Positions 33,300 to 41,111 of a DNA stretch of 64,000 nt are shown here, in pieces. Each line of letters begins with the position of its first letter. The stretch's first letter is position 1. Position numbers and translations under genes: made by a program. Location: the NCBI GenBank assembly GCA_016722565.1, contig JADKIU010000007.1:434001-498000 (forward strand), given 5' to 3'. Below the pieces are notes generated by a model. The model saw nothing but the letters and a program-made list of their open reading frames with translations, searched no databases and was not told the origin of the DNA. The stretch comes from Bacteroidota bacterium. Its GTDB lineage: Bacteria > Bacteroidota > Bacteroidia > 2-12-FULL-35-15.

Positions 33300-34208
33300 A
33301 TGATGCTAAACTCAAAATCAATTGGCAATAAAATTGCCGAAGCAAGAAAGAAAATAAATCTTTCTCAAAGTGAACTTGCACAGCAAGTGTCAATCAGTCC
33401 TCAAGCAGTGGGCAAATGGGAACGTGGGGAGTCGATGCCCGACATTACGACCCTAAGCCGGCTTGCAGAAATTTTCGGAGTGGACCTAAACTATTTCTCG
33501 GATAGTTTTCAAACCAGCGCATCGCTTTTGTCGACAAGCGAAAAACAAAAGACGGATGTCGTTGAAACTTCTGATGCTCAGCCAAGAAAAAAATTTGATT
33601 GGAATTGGGATATGTCAAAAGGAAACTGGGCTGATGCTGACTTTTCGGGGCTAAAAAATTTAAAAGAAAAATTTAGCTCTTCCAATATGAAGAACTGCAA
33701 CTTTTCGAATGCAGATTTATCGGGGCTTATTTTGGGAAACAACAACATTGAACTATGTAATTTTTCATCTTCAGACCTCCGCGACAGCAAAATTCAATCC
33801 TCCAATTTATTAAATAATCAGTTCACTAATTGTTCGTTTATTGACGCGGAATTTTTAAAAAATAATATTGAGAAATGTAATTTCTCTGAAGCAAACTTTT
33901 CCGGAGCAGAATTTTCCGGAGTAAATTTTGAAAGCAATATCATCAAAGACGTAGTATGGAAGTTTACTTCCTTTAAAAAAACAAACCTAAGCAATGTTGT
34001 TTTCGAAGGAAAATTTGAAGATTGTCATTTTGAACAGTGTGGATTTTACAAAGTAACTTTTCAAGATGCTACAATTCTGAATACTTTTTTTAAGTACAAC
34101 GAAAAATTTAAACGCGTAGAGTTTATCAACTGTCTTGTAGATAAAATCACGTATGCATTTTTAAAAAACAACCAAGCGAATTTGTCAGGGGTGACAATTA
34201 TAGAATGA
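33300..34208 (+). CDS. XRE-family HTH regulator fused to pentapeptide repeats
   Basis: A 302-residue fusion. Residues about 8-65 are a Cro/C1-type HTH (IGNKIAEARKKINLSQSELAQQVSISPQAVGKWERGESMPDITTLSRLAEIFGVDLNYF). A 35-residue polar linker leads to FDWNWDMSKGNWADADFSGL. Residues about 105-300 are pentapeptide repeats (CNFSNADLSGLIL, LCNFSSSDLRDSKI, CNFSEANFSGAEFSGVNF), expected to form a right-handed beta-helix. Pentapeptide helices in other families mimic DNA or mediate binding; what this one does is unknown. A large inverted repeat lies directly upstream of its promoter and could be its binding site. No partner gene is adjacent. Confidence 0.85.
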   Translation: MMLNSKSIGNKIAEARKKINLSQSELAQQVSISPQAVGKWERGESMPDITTLSRLAEIFGVDLNYFSDSFQTSASLLSTSEKQKTDVVETSDAQPRKKFDWNWDMSKGNWADADFSGLKNLKEKFSSSNMKNCNFSNADLSGLILGNNNIELCNFSSSDLRDSKIQSSNLLNNQFTNCSFIDAEFLKNNIEKCNFSEANFSGAEFSGVNFESNIIKDVVWKFTSFKKTNLSNVVFEGKFEDCHFEQCGFYKVTFQDATILNTFFKYNEKFKRVEFINCLVDKITYAFLKNNQANLSGVTIIE

Positions 34209-34216
34209 TGGGAATA

Positions 34217-34246
34217 AAAAAGTCCCGCTATTTCTGGCGGGACTTT
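34217..34246. terminator. Bidirectional terminator
   Basis: Perfect stem AGTCCCGC (34221-34228) and GCGGGACT (34237-34244). The A-run on the left gives a T-run on the minus strand, so it should terminate the minus-strand gene strongly and the plus-strand gene more weakly. Confidence 0.8.
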
Positions 34247-34264
34247 CCATTTATCATCAATTTT

Positions 34265-34714
34265 CTATGCTTTTTTGAATCCTACCATTATAGAAACGCA
34301 ACCGGAAGGAAGAACTGAACTGGTGGATTCGGATTCAGGAACCAAAACTTCCACAATGAATTGTTGCGTGTTTTTTACTTTAAAATCCCAAAAATCAGGA
34401 TAATCATTTTTTCGACTATCGAAAACCACCTTTCGGTTGGTATCCATCACTCTGAAAGCAAGATCACCCAATTGAGGTTGTCCACAAACCAATATCCGGT
34501 AGTCTTGACCCGAATAAAAGGTGATGTTTAAGGAAGTTTTTTGCCCTGCACTCATGGTAGATGTATTTATCTGTCCACTTTGCTGAAAAGGCTGAATTTT
34601 AGGCATGCACTTTTTTTTTGTAAAAGCGCTACACTGGGCGTTGATAGCCGTAGATGTGAAGGTTAAGATGCCGATAGCAATCAAAACAATCAAGGAGTAT
34701 CTCTGTTTCATCAA
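34265..34714 (-). CDS. Exported protein of unknown function
   Basis: A 149-residue protein with a signal peptide (MMKQRYSLIVLIAIGILTFTSTAINA) and mature start QCSAFTKKKCMPKIQPF. It then has a beta-rich domain with TFYSGQDYRILVCGQPQLGDLAFRVMD, NRKVVFDSRKNDYPDFWDFKV and CVSIMVGFK. The segments FTKKKCMPK and FYSGQ-YR-LVC look like a conserved Bacteroidota family that I know only as uncharacterised. Its start lies 13 bases after the stop of the lipoprotein gene, so the two form an operon. Confidence 0.75.
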   Translation of the reverse strand: MMKQRYSLIVLIAIGILTFTSTAINAQCSAFTKKKCMPKIQPFQQSGQINTSTMSAGQKTSLNITFYSGQDYRILVCGQPQLGDLAFRVMDTNRKVVFDSRKNDYPDFWDFKVKNTQQFIVEVLVPESESTSSVLPSGCVSIMVGFKKA

Positions 34715-34727
34715 GGCATTTTACGCC

Positions 34728-35624
34728 TTATTGGATGATTTTGTTTCTAATTTCAGCACATTTATCTGAAATTAGCTTCAATTGAGCTGCATTTAGTTTA
34801 AAATCGCTACCATTCGAAATGGTAGAAACGTGATTTACGGAGTCTGTAGTCGCAATTGTTTCGTTCGCATTAGCAGGAATCACATCAAAAGCCTTTTTAA
34901 GATCGGTAAACTGAGCCAACAAGGCCGGAATTGCATCATTTTCAGACTTATAGCTCTCTAACAACGCAATAAGATTCTCCAAAGAAAGCTTTTGCTCCCC
35001 TATTCTGGTAACAACTCCATCATTTTTGGTAGTTGCAGCAATTTGAGTAGCAATGTACAATCCTTCAATCCAACCACCTGCTACAATTAATGCAGAAACG
35101 CCCGGCTGACCATTATCTTTCAAGTATGCATCCGCATTCCAATAGGAGTCGGAAATGATTGCTAATAAAGAGTCTCTATTTTGCATGTTTGCTTCAATCC
35201 GAGAGGTTGTTGTTTCGTCAAAAGCACCGCTAATGCCTAAACCACTTGCTAGTTTGTTTGTGCAACGCAAGTACAACATGGATTCTTGTGTTTGATCAAA
35301 GATGCTGGTAAAGCTTAAATCTGACCCATAAACTCCTAAATTCAATGCTTTGGCAGCTACCGTTTCATATTTCCCTGCATTTTCGATAGGGTTTAAAATT
35401 TTTGCATTGTATTTGGCACCGGCAGCCTTCAATAAGGTGGTGGTTTCAATTGGAGATGGTATAGAATAGAACACATTTTGCGCTTTCACATCCTTCACTT
35501 TGGTGGTAGCATTTGCTGTATCAACCGCTTCAGTTGAAGAGTCATCTGTTGAAGAACCACAAGCAATAAGAAGCATTGAGGCAGCAATAAATGTAGCGAA
35601 TTGTGTTGTTTTTTGAATAGTCAT
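34728..35624 (-). CDS. Lipoprotein of unknown function
   Basis: A 298-residue protein. The lipobox LLIACGSS places lipidation at the cysteine near residue 22, followed by a serine/threonine/aspartate-rich linker. The mature domain is mostly helical by composition (LNLGVYGSDLSFTSIFDQTQESMLYLRCTNKLASGLGISGAF, NADAYLKDNGQPGVSALIVAGGWIEGLYIATQIA, KLNAAQLKLISDKCAEIRNKIIQ). I recognise no named family. First gene of a two-gene operon with the exported protein at 34265. It has its own promoter at 35652-35683. Confidence 0.78.
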   Translation of the reverse strand: MTIQKTTQFATFIAASMLLIACGSSTDDSSTEAVDTANATTKVKDVKAQNVFYSIPSPIETTTLLKAAGAKYNAKILNPIENAGKYETVAAKALNLGVYGSDLSFTSIFDQTQESMLYLRCTNKLASGLGISGAFDETTTSRIEANMQNRDSLLAIISDSYWNADAYLKDNGQPGVSALIVAGGWIEGLYIATQIAATTKNDGVVTRIGEQKLSLENLIALLESYKSENDAIPALLAQFTDLKKAFDVIPANANETIATTDSVNHVSTISNGSDFKLNAAQLKLISDKCAEIRNKIIQ

Positions 35625-35651
35625 CTCTTTAACGTTTTTTTAAATTTCCTC

Positions 35652-35683
35652 CAAATATAATACAATATCATCAGCAACAACAA
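35652..35683 (-). promoter_or_regulatory. Promoter of the lipoprotein operon
   Basis: Minus strand TATATTTG at 35652-35659, with TTG trinucleotides at 35678-35680 (18-base spacer) and 35681-35683 (21-base spacer). The leader would be about 20 nt. Confidence 0.55.
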
Positions 35684-35703
35684 GAGTTTTTATAACTTGT
35701 GGA

Positions 35704-35743
35704 AAAAATAAAAAAACCGCCAAAGCCTCAGCTAAAGCGGTTC
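35704..35743 (-). terminator. Terminator of dxs
   Basis: On the minus strand AACCGC (35737-35742) pairs with GCGGTT (35715-35720) around a 16-base partly paired loop, followed by a long T-run. Confidence 0.7.
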
Positions 35744-35762
35744 AAATACCTTTTTAAAAAAA

Positions 35763-37694
35763 TTATCCTACCATCGTGTTTTTCTTGAACCCGACCATTT
35801 CAACTGCTGTTTTTATGATGCTTTCAACATCATAACCGCACTCGGTATATAGTTCTTTTTGTTCGCCATGCTCAATGTATTTATCTGGAATGCCCAATCG
35901 TTTTACGCTTGCACTATAGTTATTATCAGCCATAAACTCCAAAACGGCACTTCCCATTCCGCCCATAATACAACCATCTTCAATCGTGATGACTTTTGTG
36001 TATTTTGAAAACACTTCGTGTAGGAGTTGCTCATCAATTGGTTTCACAAAGCGCATATCATAATGAGCTGCTTTAATGCCTTGTAATTCCAATGCTTTGC
36101 AAGCAGCAATCGCATTATTACCAATGTGTCCAATGGTTAAAAATGCTATGTCTTCACCTGTTTGAACTCTTCTTCCTTCACCTATCCTAACCTTTTGAAA
36201 AGGTGTTTTCCAATCAATCATGACACCGTTTCCACGTGGATAACGAATGGAGAAAGGAGCATTTGTTTCAGGAAGTTGAGCGGTATACATTAAATTACGC
36301 AATTCTTCTTCATTCATAGGTGCCGAAACAATCATATTCGGAATACAACGGAAAAATGCTAAATCATAAGCGCCATGGTGTGTCGGACCATCAGCACCGG
36401 CCAATCCTCCTCTATCCAAACAGAAAACTACATGCAATTTTTGCAAGGCAACATCGTGTATCACTTGATCGTAGGCACGTTGCATAAAAGAAGAGTAAAT
36501 ATTGCAAAAAGGAACCAATCCTTGTGTCGCCAACCCGGCTGAAAAAGTAACGGCATGTTGCTCTGCAATTCCTACATCAAAAGCTCTGTCGGGCATTGCT
36601 TTCATCATAATATTAAGTGAACAACCGCTCGGCATGGCCGGAGTAATTCCCATAATTTTCGAATTTTTCTCCGCCAGCTCAACAATGGTATACCCGAATA
36701 CATCTTGGTATTTGGGTGGTTGTGGTTCCTTAGGTACGATTTTGATAATTTCTCCTGTATCCTTATTAAAGAGGCCCGGGGAGTGCCAAACTGTTTGATT
36801 TCCTTCTTCCGAAAACTTATATCCTTTCCCTTTTTGAGTGAGAATGTGTAAAATTTTAGGTCCGGGAATATCTTTTAAATCTTGCAATACTTTTGTCAAA
36901 CGTTCCACATCATGCCCATCTACCGGTCCGAAATAACGGAACTTCAATGATTCAAACATATTACTTTGTTTCAGCAAGGAGGATTTGATTCCATTCTCAA
37001 TTTTAGACGCAATTTCTTGAGCATTCGGTCCGAACTTACTGATTTTACCTAGCAAATTCCAGACTTCATCTTTCACTCGGTTATAGGTATGTGATGTAGT
37101 GATGTCCGTTAAATATTCTTTCAATGCCCCCACATTCGGGTCAATGCTCATGCAATTGTCATTTAAAACAACTAATAAATTGGAGTTGGTAATTCCGGCA
37201 TGATTGAGTGCTTCAAAAGCTTGACCGGCTGTCATAGCGCCATCACCGATAACAGCAATGTGCTGACGTTGTTTCTCGCCTTTATAGGCAGAAGCCACCG
37301 CCATTCCCAACGCGCCTCCGATAGAAGTGGAAGAATGCCCGACACCAAATGTATCGTATTCACTTTCCGATCGTTTTGGAAAGCCACTAATTCCCTTATA
37401 AACCCGGTTGGTATGAAAAACCTTTCTGCGACCAGTCAAAATCTTATGTCCGTAGGCCTGATGCCCCACATCCCATACTAATTGATCATACGGAGTATTA
37501 AAAACGTAATGCAAAGCAACAGTAAGTTCCACAACACCTAAGCTGGCACCAAAGTGTCCGCCTTTTTGAGAAACAACATCAATGATGAACTGACGCAGCT
37601 CTTTGCTGAGCTCGGGAAGTTGTTCTTCTTTTAACTTTCTTAAATCTGCCGGATACTCAATTTGTTCCAGCAATTTACCTGCTTTAAATTCCAT
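35763..37694 (-). CDS. dxs: 1-deoxy-D-xylulose-5-phosphate synthase
   Basis: Thiamine diphosphate enzyme that condenses pyruvate and glyceraldehyde 3-phosphate. Its product feeds the MEP isoprenoid pathway and PdxJ. Visible features are QKGGHFGASLGVVELTVALHYVF, VWDVGHQAYGHKILTGRR, the ThDP site GDGAMTAGQAFEALNHAG, FGVGHSSTSIGGALGMA, DRGGLAGADGPTHHGAYDLAFF and RYPRGNG. Length (643 residues) is typical. I start at ATG 37694 (MEFKAGKLLEQI): the upstream ATG at 37721 lies two bases past a TATCTTTG promoter box and would be outside the transcript. Divergent from the DUF4421 gene. Confidence 0.95.
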   Translation of the reverse strand: MEFKAGKLLEQIEYPADLRKLKEEQLPELSKELRQFIIDVVSQKGGHFGASLGVVELTVALHYVFNTPYDQLVWDVGHQAYGHKILTGRRKVFHTNRVYKGISGFPKRSESEYDTFGVGHSSTSIGGALGMAVASAYKGEKQRQHIAVIGDGAMTAGQAFEALNHAGITNSNLLVVLNDNCMSIDPNVGALKEYLTDITTSHTYNRVKDEVWNLLGKISKFGPNAQEIASKIENGIKSSLLKQSNMFESLKFRYFGPVDGHDVERLTKVLQDLKDIPGPKILHILTQKGKGYKFSEEGNQTVWHSPGLFNKDTGEIIKIVPKEPQPPKYQDVFGYTIVELAEKNSKIMGITPAMPSGCSLNIMMKAMPDRAFDVGIAEQHAVTFSAGLATQGLVPFCNIYSSFMQRAYDQVIHDVALQKLHVVFCLDRGGLAGADGPTHHGAYDLAFFRCIPNMIVSAPMNEEELRNLMYTAQLPETNAPFSIRYPRGNGVMIDWKTPFQKVRIGEGRRVQTGEDIAFLTIGHIGNNAIAACKALELQGIKAAHYDMRFVKPIDEQLLHEVFSKYTKVITIEDGCIMGGMGSAVLEFMADNNYSASVKRLGIPDKYIEHGEQKELYTECGYDVESIIKTAVEMVGFKKNTMVG

Positions 37695-37722
37695 TCCTAA
37701 TTGGGAGTACAATATATTCATA

Positions 37723-37730
37723 CAAAGATA
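37723..37730 (-). promoter_or_regulatory. dxs -7 promoter box, TATCTTTG
   Basis: Minus-strand match to TAnnTTTG, 28 bases upstream of the chosen ATG. The -33 element is not clear. Confidence 0.5.
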
Positions 37731-37849
37731 AAATAAATTACAATAGCATCGATTAACAATATATAGTGAGTAAAATCAGGGCAAAAACGCAATCCGGTAG
37801 AATTTGTTTGACGGAGCATGAATTTTTTAGAATATTTAACACATTGTTT

Positions 37850-37857
37850 TACTTTTG
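37850..37857 (+). promoter_or_regulatory. DUF4421 gene -7 promoter box, TACTTTTG
   Basis: Matches TAnnTTTG 20 bases before ATG 37878, which supports that start over an ATG at 37818. The -33 element is weak. Confidence 0.5.
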
Positions 37858-37877
37858 CAGTAAGAGCAACCGGATTC

Positions 37878-38981
37878 ATGTTAAAAAAAAACGTCCTTTT
37901 CCTTTCATTCATTGCGATAACGTTCTTCAGTCATGCTGGCGAAGTAGACACGAATTATGTGCAACGGTTCAAAAATATTTTTGCTGTTAAAACATTCTTA
38001 GTCAACAATGGCTTTATCTACAATTTAACACCACGCAACAACAATTTGTTTACGGAGCAACAACTGAATGATGCCAAATTGTATTATTCGCCTCATATTC
38101 CAACTACGGCAGGCGTTTCTTTGAATATAAAAGGAATAGGATTTACCTATATTTTTAAATTCACCAACGATTATTTGGATACAACAGGGCGAGTAAAATC
38201 AGGGCATAAACAATTTCAGATGAATATCTACGGAACACGCTTTGGTTTTGAGGGATATTACATGGATTATCAACGATTCTATTTTCACTATAAGGGAGAT
38301 GAAATATTAAATAAAAATTACAACAATGATATCCGTTCTTATAAAGTTGGAGCAAACGCGATATTTATTTTCAATGGAAAGAAATTCTCATACAATGCGG
38401 CTTTTAATCAAACGCAATTGCAGAAAAAAAGTGCAGGATCCGGAATTATGGTTCTCTCGTTGCGATTTGATGAATTAAAAAGTGGCGATTTAATTCCAGA
38501 TAGTGTCAAAGCATTTTATGGCAATATTTCCAACTTACAAAGGAATCGAAACATTGCATTTTTTCTCCAGGGTGGTTATGCATTCAATTTAACAAAAAAC
38601 AATTTTTATTTTTCGAATGCCTATATTGTTGGTGCCGGAATTCAGTCACAGATTTACAAATACCCAATAGGAAACCATTATAGAATTGCATTACCCTTGA
38701 TTGGAAGAGCGAAAGCCAGCATGGGTTATAATGGGAAAGTGTTCTTCGGAGGTGTTTTTGCGAATGCAGATGTTACACAATCACAAATCAAAACATTACG
38801 AACGCAGCAGTTTCAATATTCTTATGGGGTATTTATTGGTTTAAGAGCAATTGAATTCACCAAAAACAAATCACAATTGCGTAAAGAAGCGAAAGAAAAG
38901 AAAATGGCAGAGGATGCAGCAAAAAAGAAATTAAAAGAAGAACAGAAAAAAGCGGCACGAGAAAAGAAGAAAAAGAAATAA
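37878..38981 (+). CDS. DUF4421 family outer-membrane barrel protein
   Basis: A 367-residue exported protein. Signal peptide MLKKNVLFLSFIAITFFSHAG from ATG 37878. The mature protein has alternating strand pattern and DUF4421 segments: NIFAVKTFLVNNGFIYNLTP, YSPHIPTTAGVSLNIKGIGFTYIFKF, FGFEGYYMDYQRFYF, RSYKVGANAIFIFNGKKFSYNAAFNQTQLQKKSAGS. The last 45 residues are a highly charged KEEQKK/AREKKKKK helix instead of a barrel end, which is unusual for an outer-membrane protein and may lie in the periplasm. Function unknown. Confidence 0.82.
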   Translation: MLKKNVLFLSFIAITFFSHAGEVDTNYVQRFKNIFAVKTFLVNNGFIYNLTPRNNNLFTEQQLNDAKLYYSPHIPTTAGVSLNIKGIGFTYIFKFTNDYLDTTGRVKSGHKQFQMNIYGTRFGFEGYYMDYQRFYFHYKGDEILNKNYNNDIRSYKVGANAIFIFNGKKFSYNAAFNQTQLQKKSAGSGIMVLSLRFDELKSGDLIPDSVKAFYGNISNLQRNRNIAFFLQGGYAFNLTKNNFYFSNAYIVGAGIQSQIYKYPIGNHYRIALPLIGRAKASMGYNGKVFFGGVFANADVTQSQIKTLRTQQFQYSYGVFIGLRAIEFTKNKSQLRKEAKEKKMAEDAAKKKLKEEQKKAAREKKKKK

Positions 38982-38986
38982 AACCG

Positions 38987-39169
38987 CTATTTTTTTTCGG
39001 AGCGATCAGGAAGAAACAAGATTATAAATGTTGAAATAACTGGTAAAAGTATTCCAAGCAAGAACCAGACTTTCGGATTCCGTCCCATTCGTTTTGCAAA
39101 GCGAGAGGTAATGAGCGGGAGGCTCATCATAAAAAGTATTCCTAAACCTATAAAACCTGCAGCTCCCAT
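38987..39169 (-). CDS. Small two-helix membrane protein
   Basis: Sixty residues: helix 1 GAAGFIGLGILFMMSLPLIT, a basic loop RFAKRMGRNPK, helix 2 VWFLLGILLPVISTFIILFLP, charged tail DRSEKK. The start lies three bases after the stop of the ABC ATPase gene, and the frame ends right after the convergent DUF4421 gene. The tight spacing and sensible topology make a real gene likely; it may be an accessory of the transporter. No family recognised. Confidence 0.6.
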   Translation of the reverse strand: MGAAGFIGLGILFMMSLPLITSRFAKRMGRNPKVWFLLGILLPVISTFIILFLPDRSEKK

Positions 39170-39172
39170 TTG

Positions 39173-39850
39173 TTAAACAACCTCGCCATCACTTAAGGTA
39201 ATGATCCGATCCGTTTTATTTGCAAAGTTCATATCGTGTGTTACCACAACGATGGATTGATTAAACTGTTCTTTCAGTTCTTTAAAAATTTCAAAAACAT
39301 TCTGTGAGTTCTTCGAATCCAAATTTCCTGTTGGTTCATCCCCAAAAATAATTTTTGGATCATTAATTAAAGCTCTGGCAATAGCGACTCTTTGTTGTTG
39401 TCCTCCTGAAAGTTTATTCGCTTTTTTTAGTGCTTGGTCGCGCAAACCTAATAAATCCAATTTTTTATATGCCCGTTCTTTAATTTCTTCTTCACTGAAT
39501 TTAGCAAGTTTATTGGCTGGCAGGCAAACATTTTCAAGAACGGTAAACTCCGGCAACAGATAATGAAATTGAAACACAAAACCGATTTTTTCATTCCGGA
39601 TTTCTGCCAATTCATTTTTAGTTTTCAAACTTAGATCATCGCCATCAAAATAGATGTGTCCTGTATAATCAGTATCTAATGTGCTTAAAACATAAAGCAG
39701 AGTAGATTTTCCGCTGCCGGACGAACCAACGATGGAAACAAATTCCCCTTGATTAATCTGAACATTGATGTTTTTCAATGCTTGAAATTCAACCGGATCA
39801 TGAAAGCTTTTGTTCAGATCTTTTGTTTTTATGATGGAAGTAGCGTTCAT
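39173..39850 (-). CDS. ABC transporter ATP-binding protein (MacB/LolD type)
   Basis: A 225-residue ATPase. Walker A GSSGSGKST at 42-50, Q-loop in FVFQFHYLLPEFTV, signature LSGGQQQRVAIARAL near 143, Walker B IIFGDEPTGNLDS, and H-loop VVTHDMNFA. The LLPEFTVLENV and EPTGNLDSKNS features mark the MacB/LolD/FtsE group, whose members power FtsX-type permeases in lipoprotein sorting or export. It directly abuts the permease gene upstream, with no spacing. Confidence 0.93.
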   Translation of the reverse strand: MNATSIIKTKDLNKSFHDPVEFQALKNINVQINQGEFVSIVGSSGSGKSTLLYVLSTLDTDYTGHIYFDGDDLSLKTKNELAEIRNEKIGFVFQFHYLLPEFTVLENVCLPANKLAKFSEEEIKERAYKKLDLLGLRDQALKKANKLSGGQQQRVAIARALINDPKIIFGDEPTGNLDSKNSQNVFEIFKELKEQFNQSIVVVTHDMNFANKTDRIITLSDGEVV

Positions 39851-41110
39851 TTATTTCGATCGAATTATATCAATTGCATCCACTTTTGCGGCCTTACGTG
39901 CCGGAAGATATCCCGCCACAGCTGTTGTGATAAGTCCGAATACAAAAGCAAACAAATAAAAAGCCGGTGTTGAGTTAAAATGCAAATACTCCATCGACAC
40001 AAATCCTTTGATGTCCATTCGAATGCCTCCAACTATTTTCTGCATTAAGAAACCTACCAGCAAACCCAACAAACCACCGCAAATTCCAATAACTAATGAT
40101 TCCGTAAGAAAAATAATTTTTATATCTCTATCCTTGTAGCCAATCGCTTTCAGAATAGCGATATCAGGCATTTTCTCATAAATAATCATCATTAAAATAT
40201 TAAATATTCCAAAACCGGATACCACTAAAATGGAGACTATAATTAAGTAAGTAACCATGTTTTGAATTTTAAAAACGCTAAATACGCTTGCATTTGCTTC
40301 TTTCCAATCAATGGTTCGAAATCCAAATTTCGTATGATACAATTTTGCCAACTCTTCGGAACGTTCAAAATCTTTCAATTTAATATTGATATCAGTAATG
40401 TACTCCCCATCCACCTGCAATAATTTTTGCGCATTGCGAATGTTAATGTAGGCTCTGCTTTTATCCACATCTGTTAATCCACTATGATTAATTCCCACAA
40501 TCTTCATATCTAAATTTACACCCAAAGGGGAAACGACAGAAATGTTATCATTCAATTTGGCACCTAGTAAATCGGCAAGTCCGTCACCTAAAATAATTCC
40601 ATTGGGGATTGTTTCTAATTTGGTAATATCCCCTTGCCTCATGTTTTTAGCAACATCAAACAAAATATTTTCTTTGATGATATCCACTCCTGAAACGCGT
40701 CCGGCTATTTGAGAAATCCCAACTTTAAAAATAGCCTGAGAGCCTAAAAACGGTGAAACCCCTGCAACACGAGGATCTTTTTCCAAAACAGAAATGATTT
40801 GATAACCATTTTTAATTTTTGTTTTTTCATCTTTTGGTTTTTGATTTTGAACGGCATTCCAATGGTGAGGATCCGGATTCATTTTATCTAAAATGCTCGC
40901 TCGATTCTTTTCTGCTTCATTATAGATTCGAATGTTCGCAGTAGTGTTTACGGTTTCCTGAATAAAAAAATCTTGAAAGCCGGACATTAATCCTGCTTGA
41001 AAAATAAAAATAGCGATTCCGAATGTTACACCTAACATCGCAACAATTGTTTGTCGCTTTTTAGAGAACAAATGAGTTAATGCAATTTTAAAAAGTGGAT
41101 TCTTATTCAT
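39851..41110 (-). CDS. ABC transporter permease (FtsX/MacB_PCD family)
   Basis: A 419-residue permease. Topology fits the MacB/LolCE fold: an N-terminal helix (QTIVAMLGVTFGIAIFIFQAGLM), a large periplasmic domain of about 230 residues (MacB_PCD-like: VSPFLGSQAIFKVGISQIAGRVSGVD, GIILGDGLADLLGAKLND), and three C-terminal helices (VTYLIIVSILVVSGFGIFNILMMIIYEK, ESLVIGICGGLLGLLVGFLMQ, YLFAFVFGLITTAVAGYLPARKAA) ending DIIRSK. I use ATG 41110 (MNKNPLFKIALTHLFSKKRQ). The longer frame to 41182 overlaps the adaptor gene. It works with the ATPase downstream. Confidence 0.92.
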   Translation of the reverse strand: MNKNPLFKIALTHLFSKKRQTIVAMLGVTFGIAIFIFQAGLMSGFQDFFIQETVNTTANIRIYNEAEKNRASILDKMNPDPHHWNAVQNQKPKDEKTKIKNGYQIISVLEKDPRVAGVSPFLGSQAIFKVGISQIAGRVSGVDIIKENILFDVAKNMRQGDITKLETIPNGIILGDGLADLLGAKLNDNISVVSPLGVNLDMKIVGINHSGLTDVDKSRAYINIRNAQKLLQVDGEYITDINIKLKDFERSEELAKLYHTKFGFRTIDWKEANASVFSVFKIQNMVTYLIIVSILVVSGFGIFNILMMIIYEKMPDIAILKAIGYKDRDIKIIFLTESLVIGICGGLLGLLVGFLMQKIVGGIRMDIKGFVSMEYLHFNSTPAFYLFAFVFGLITTAVAGYLPARKAAKVDAIDIIRSK

Positions 41111-41111
41111 T

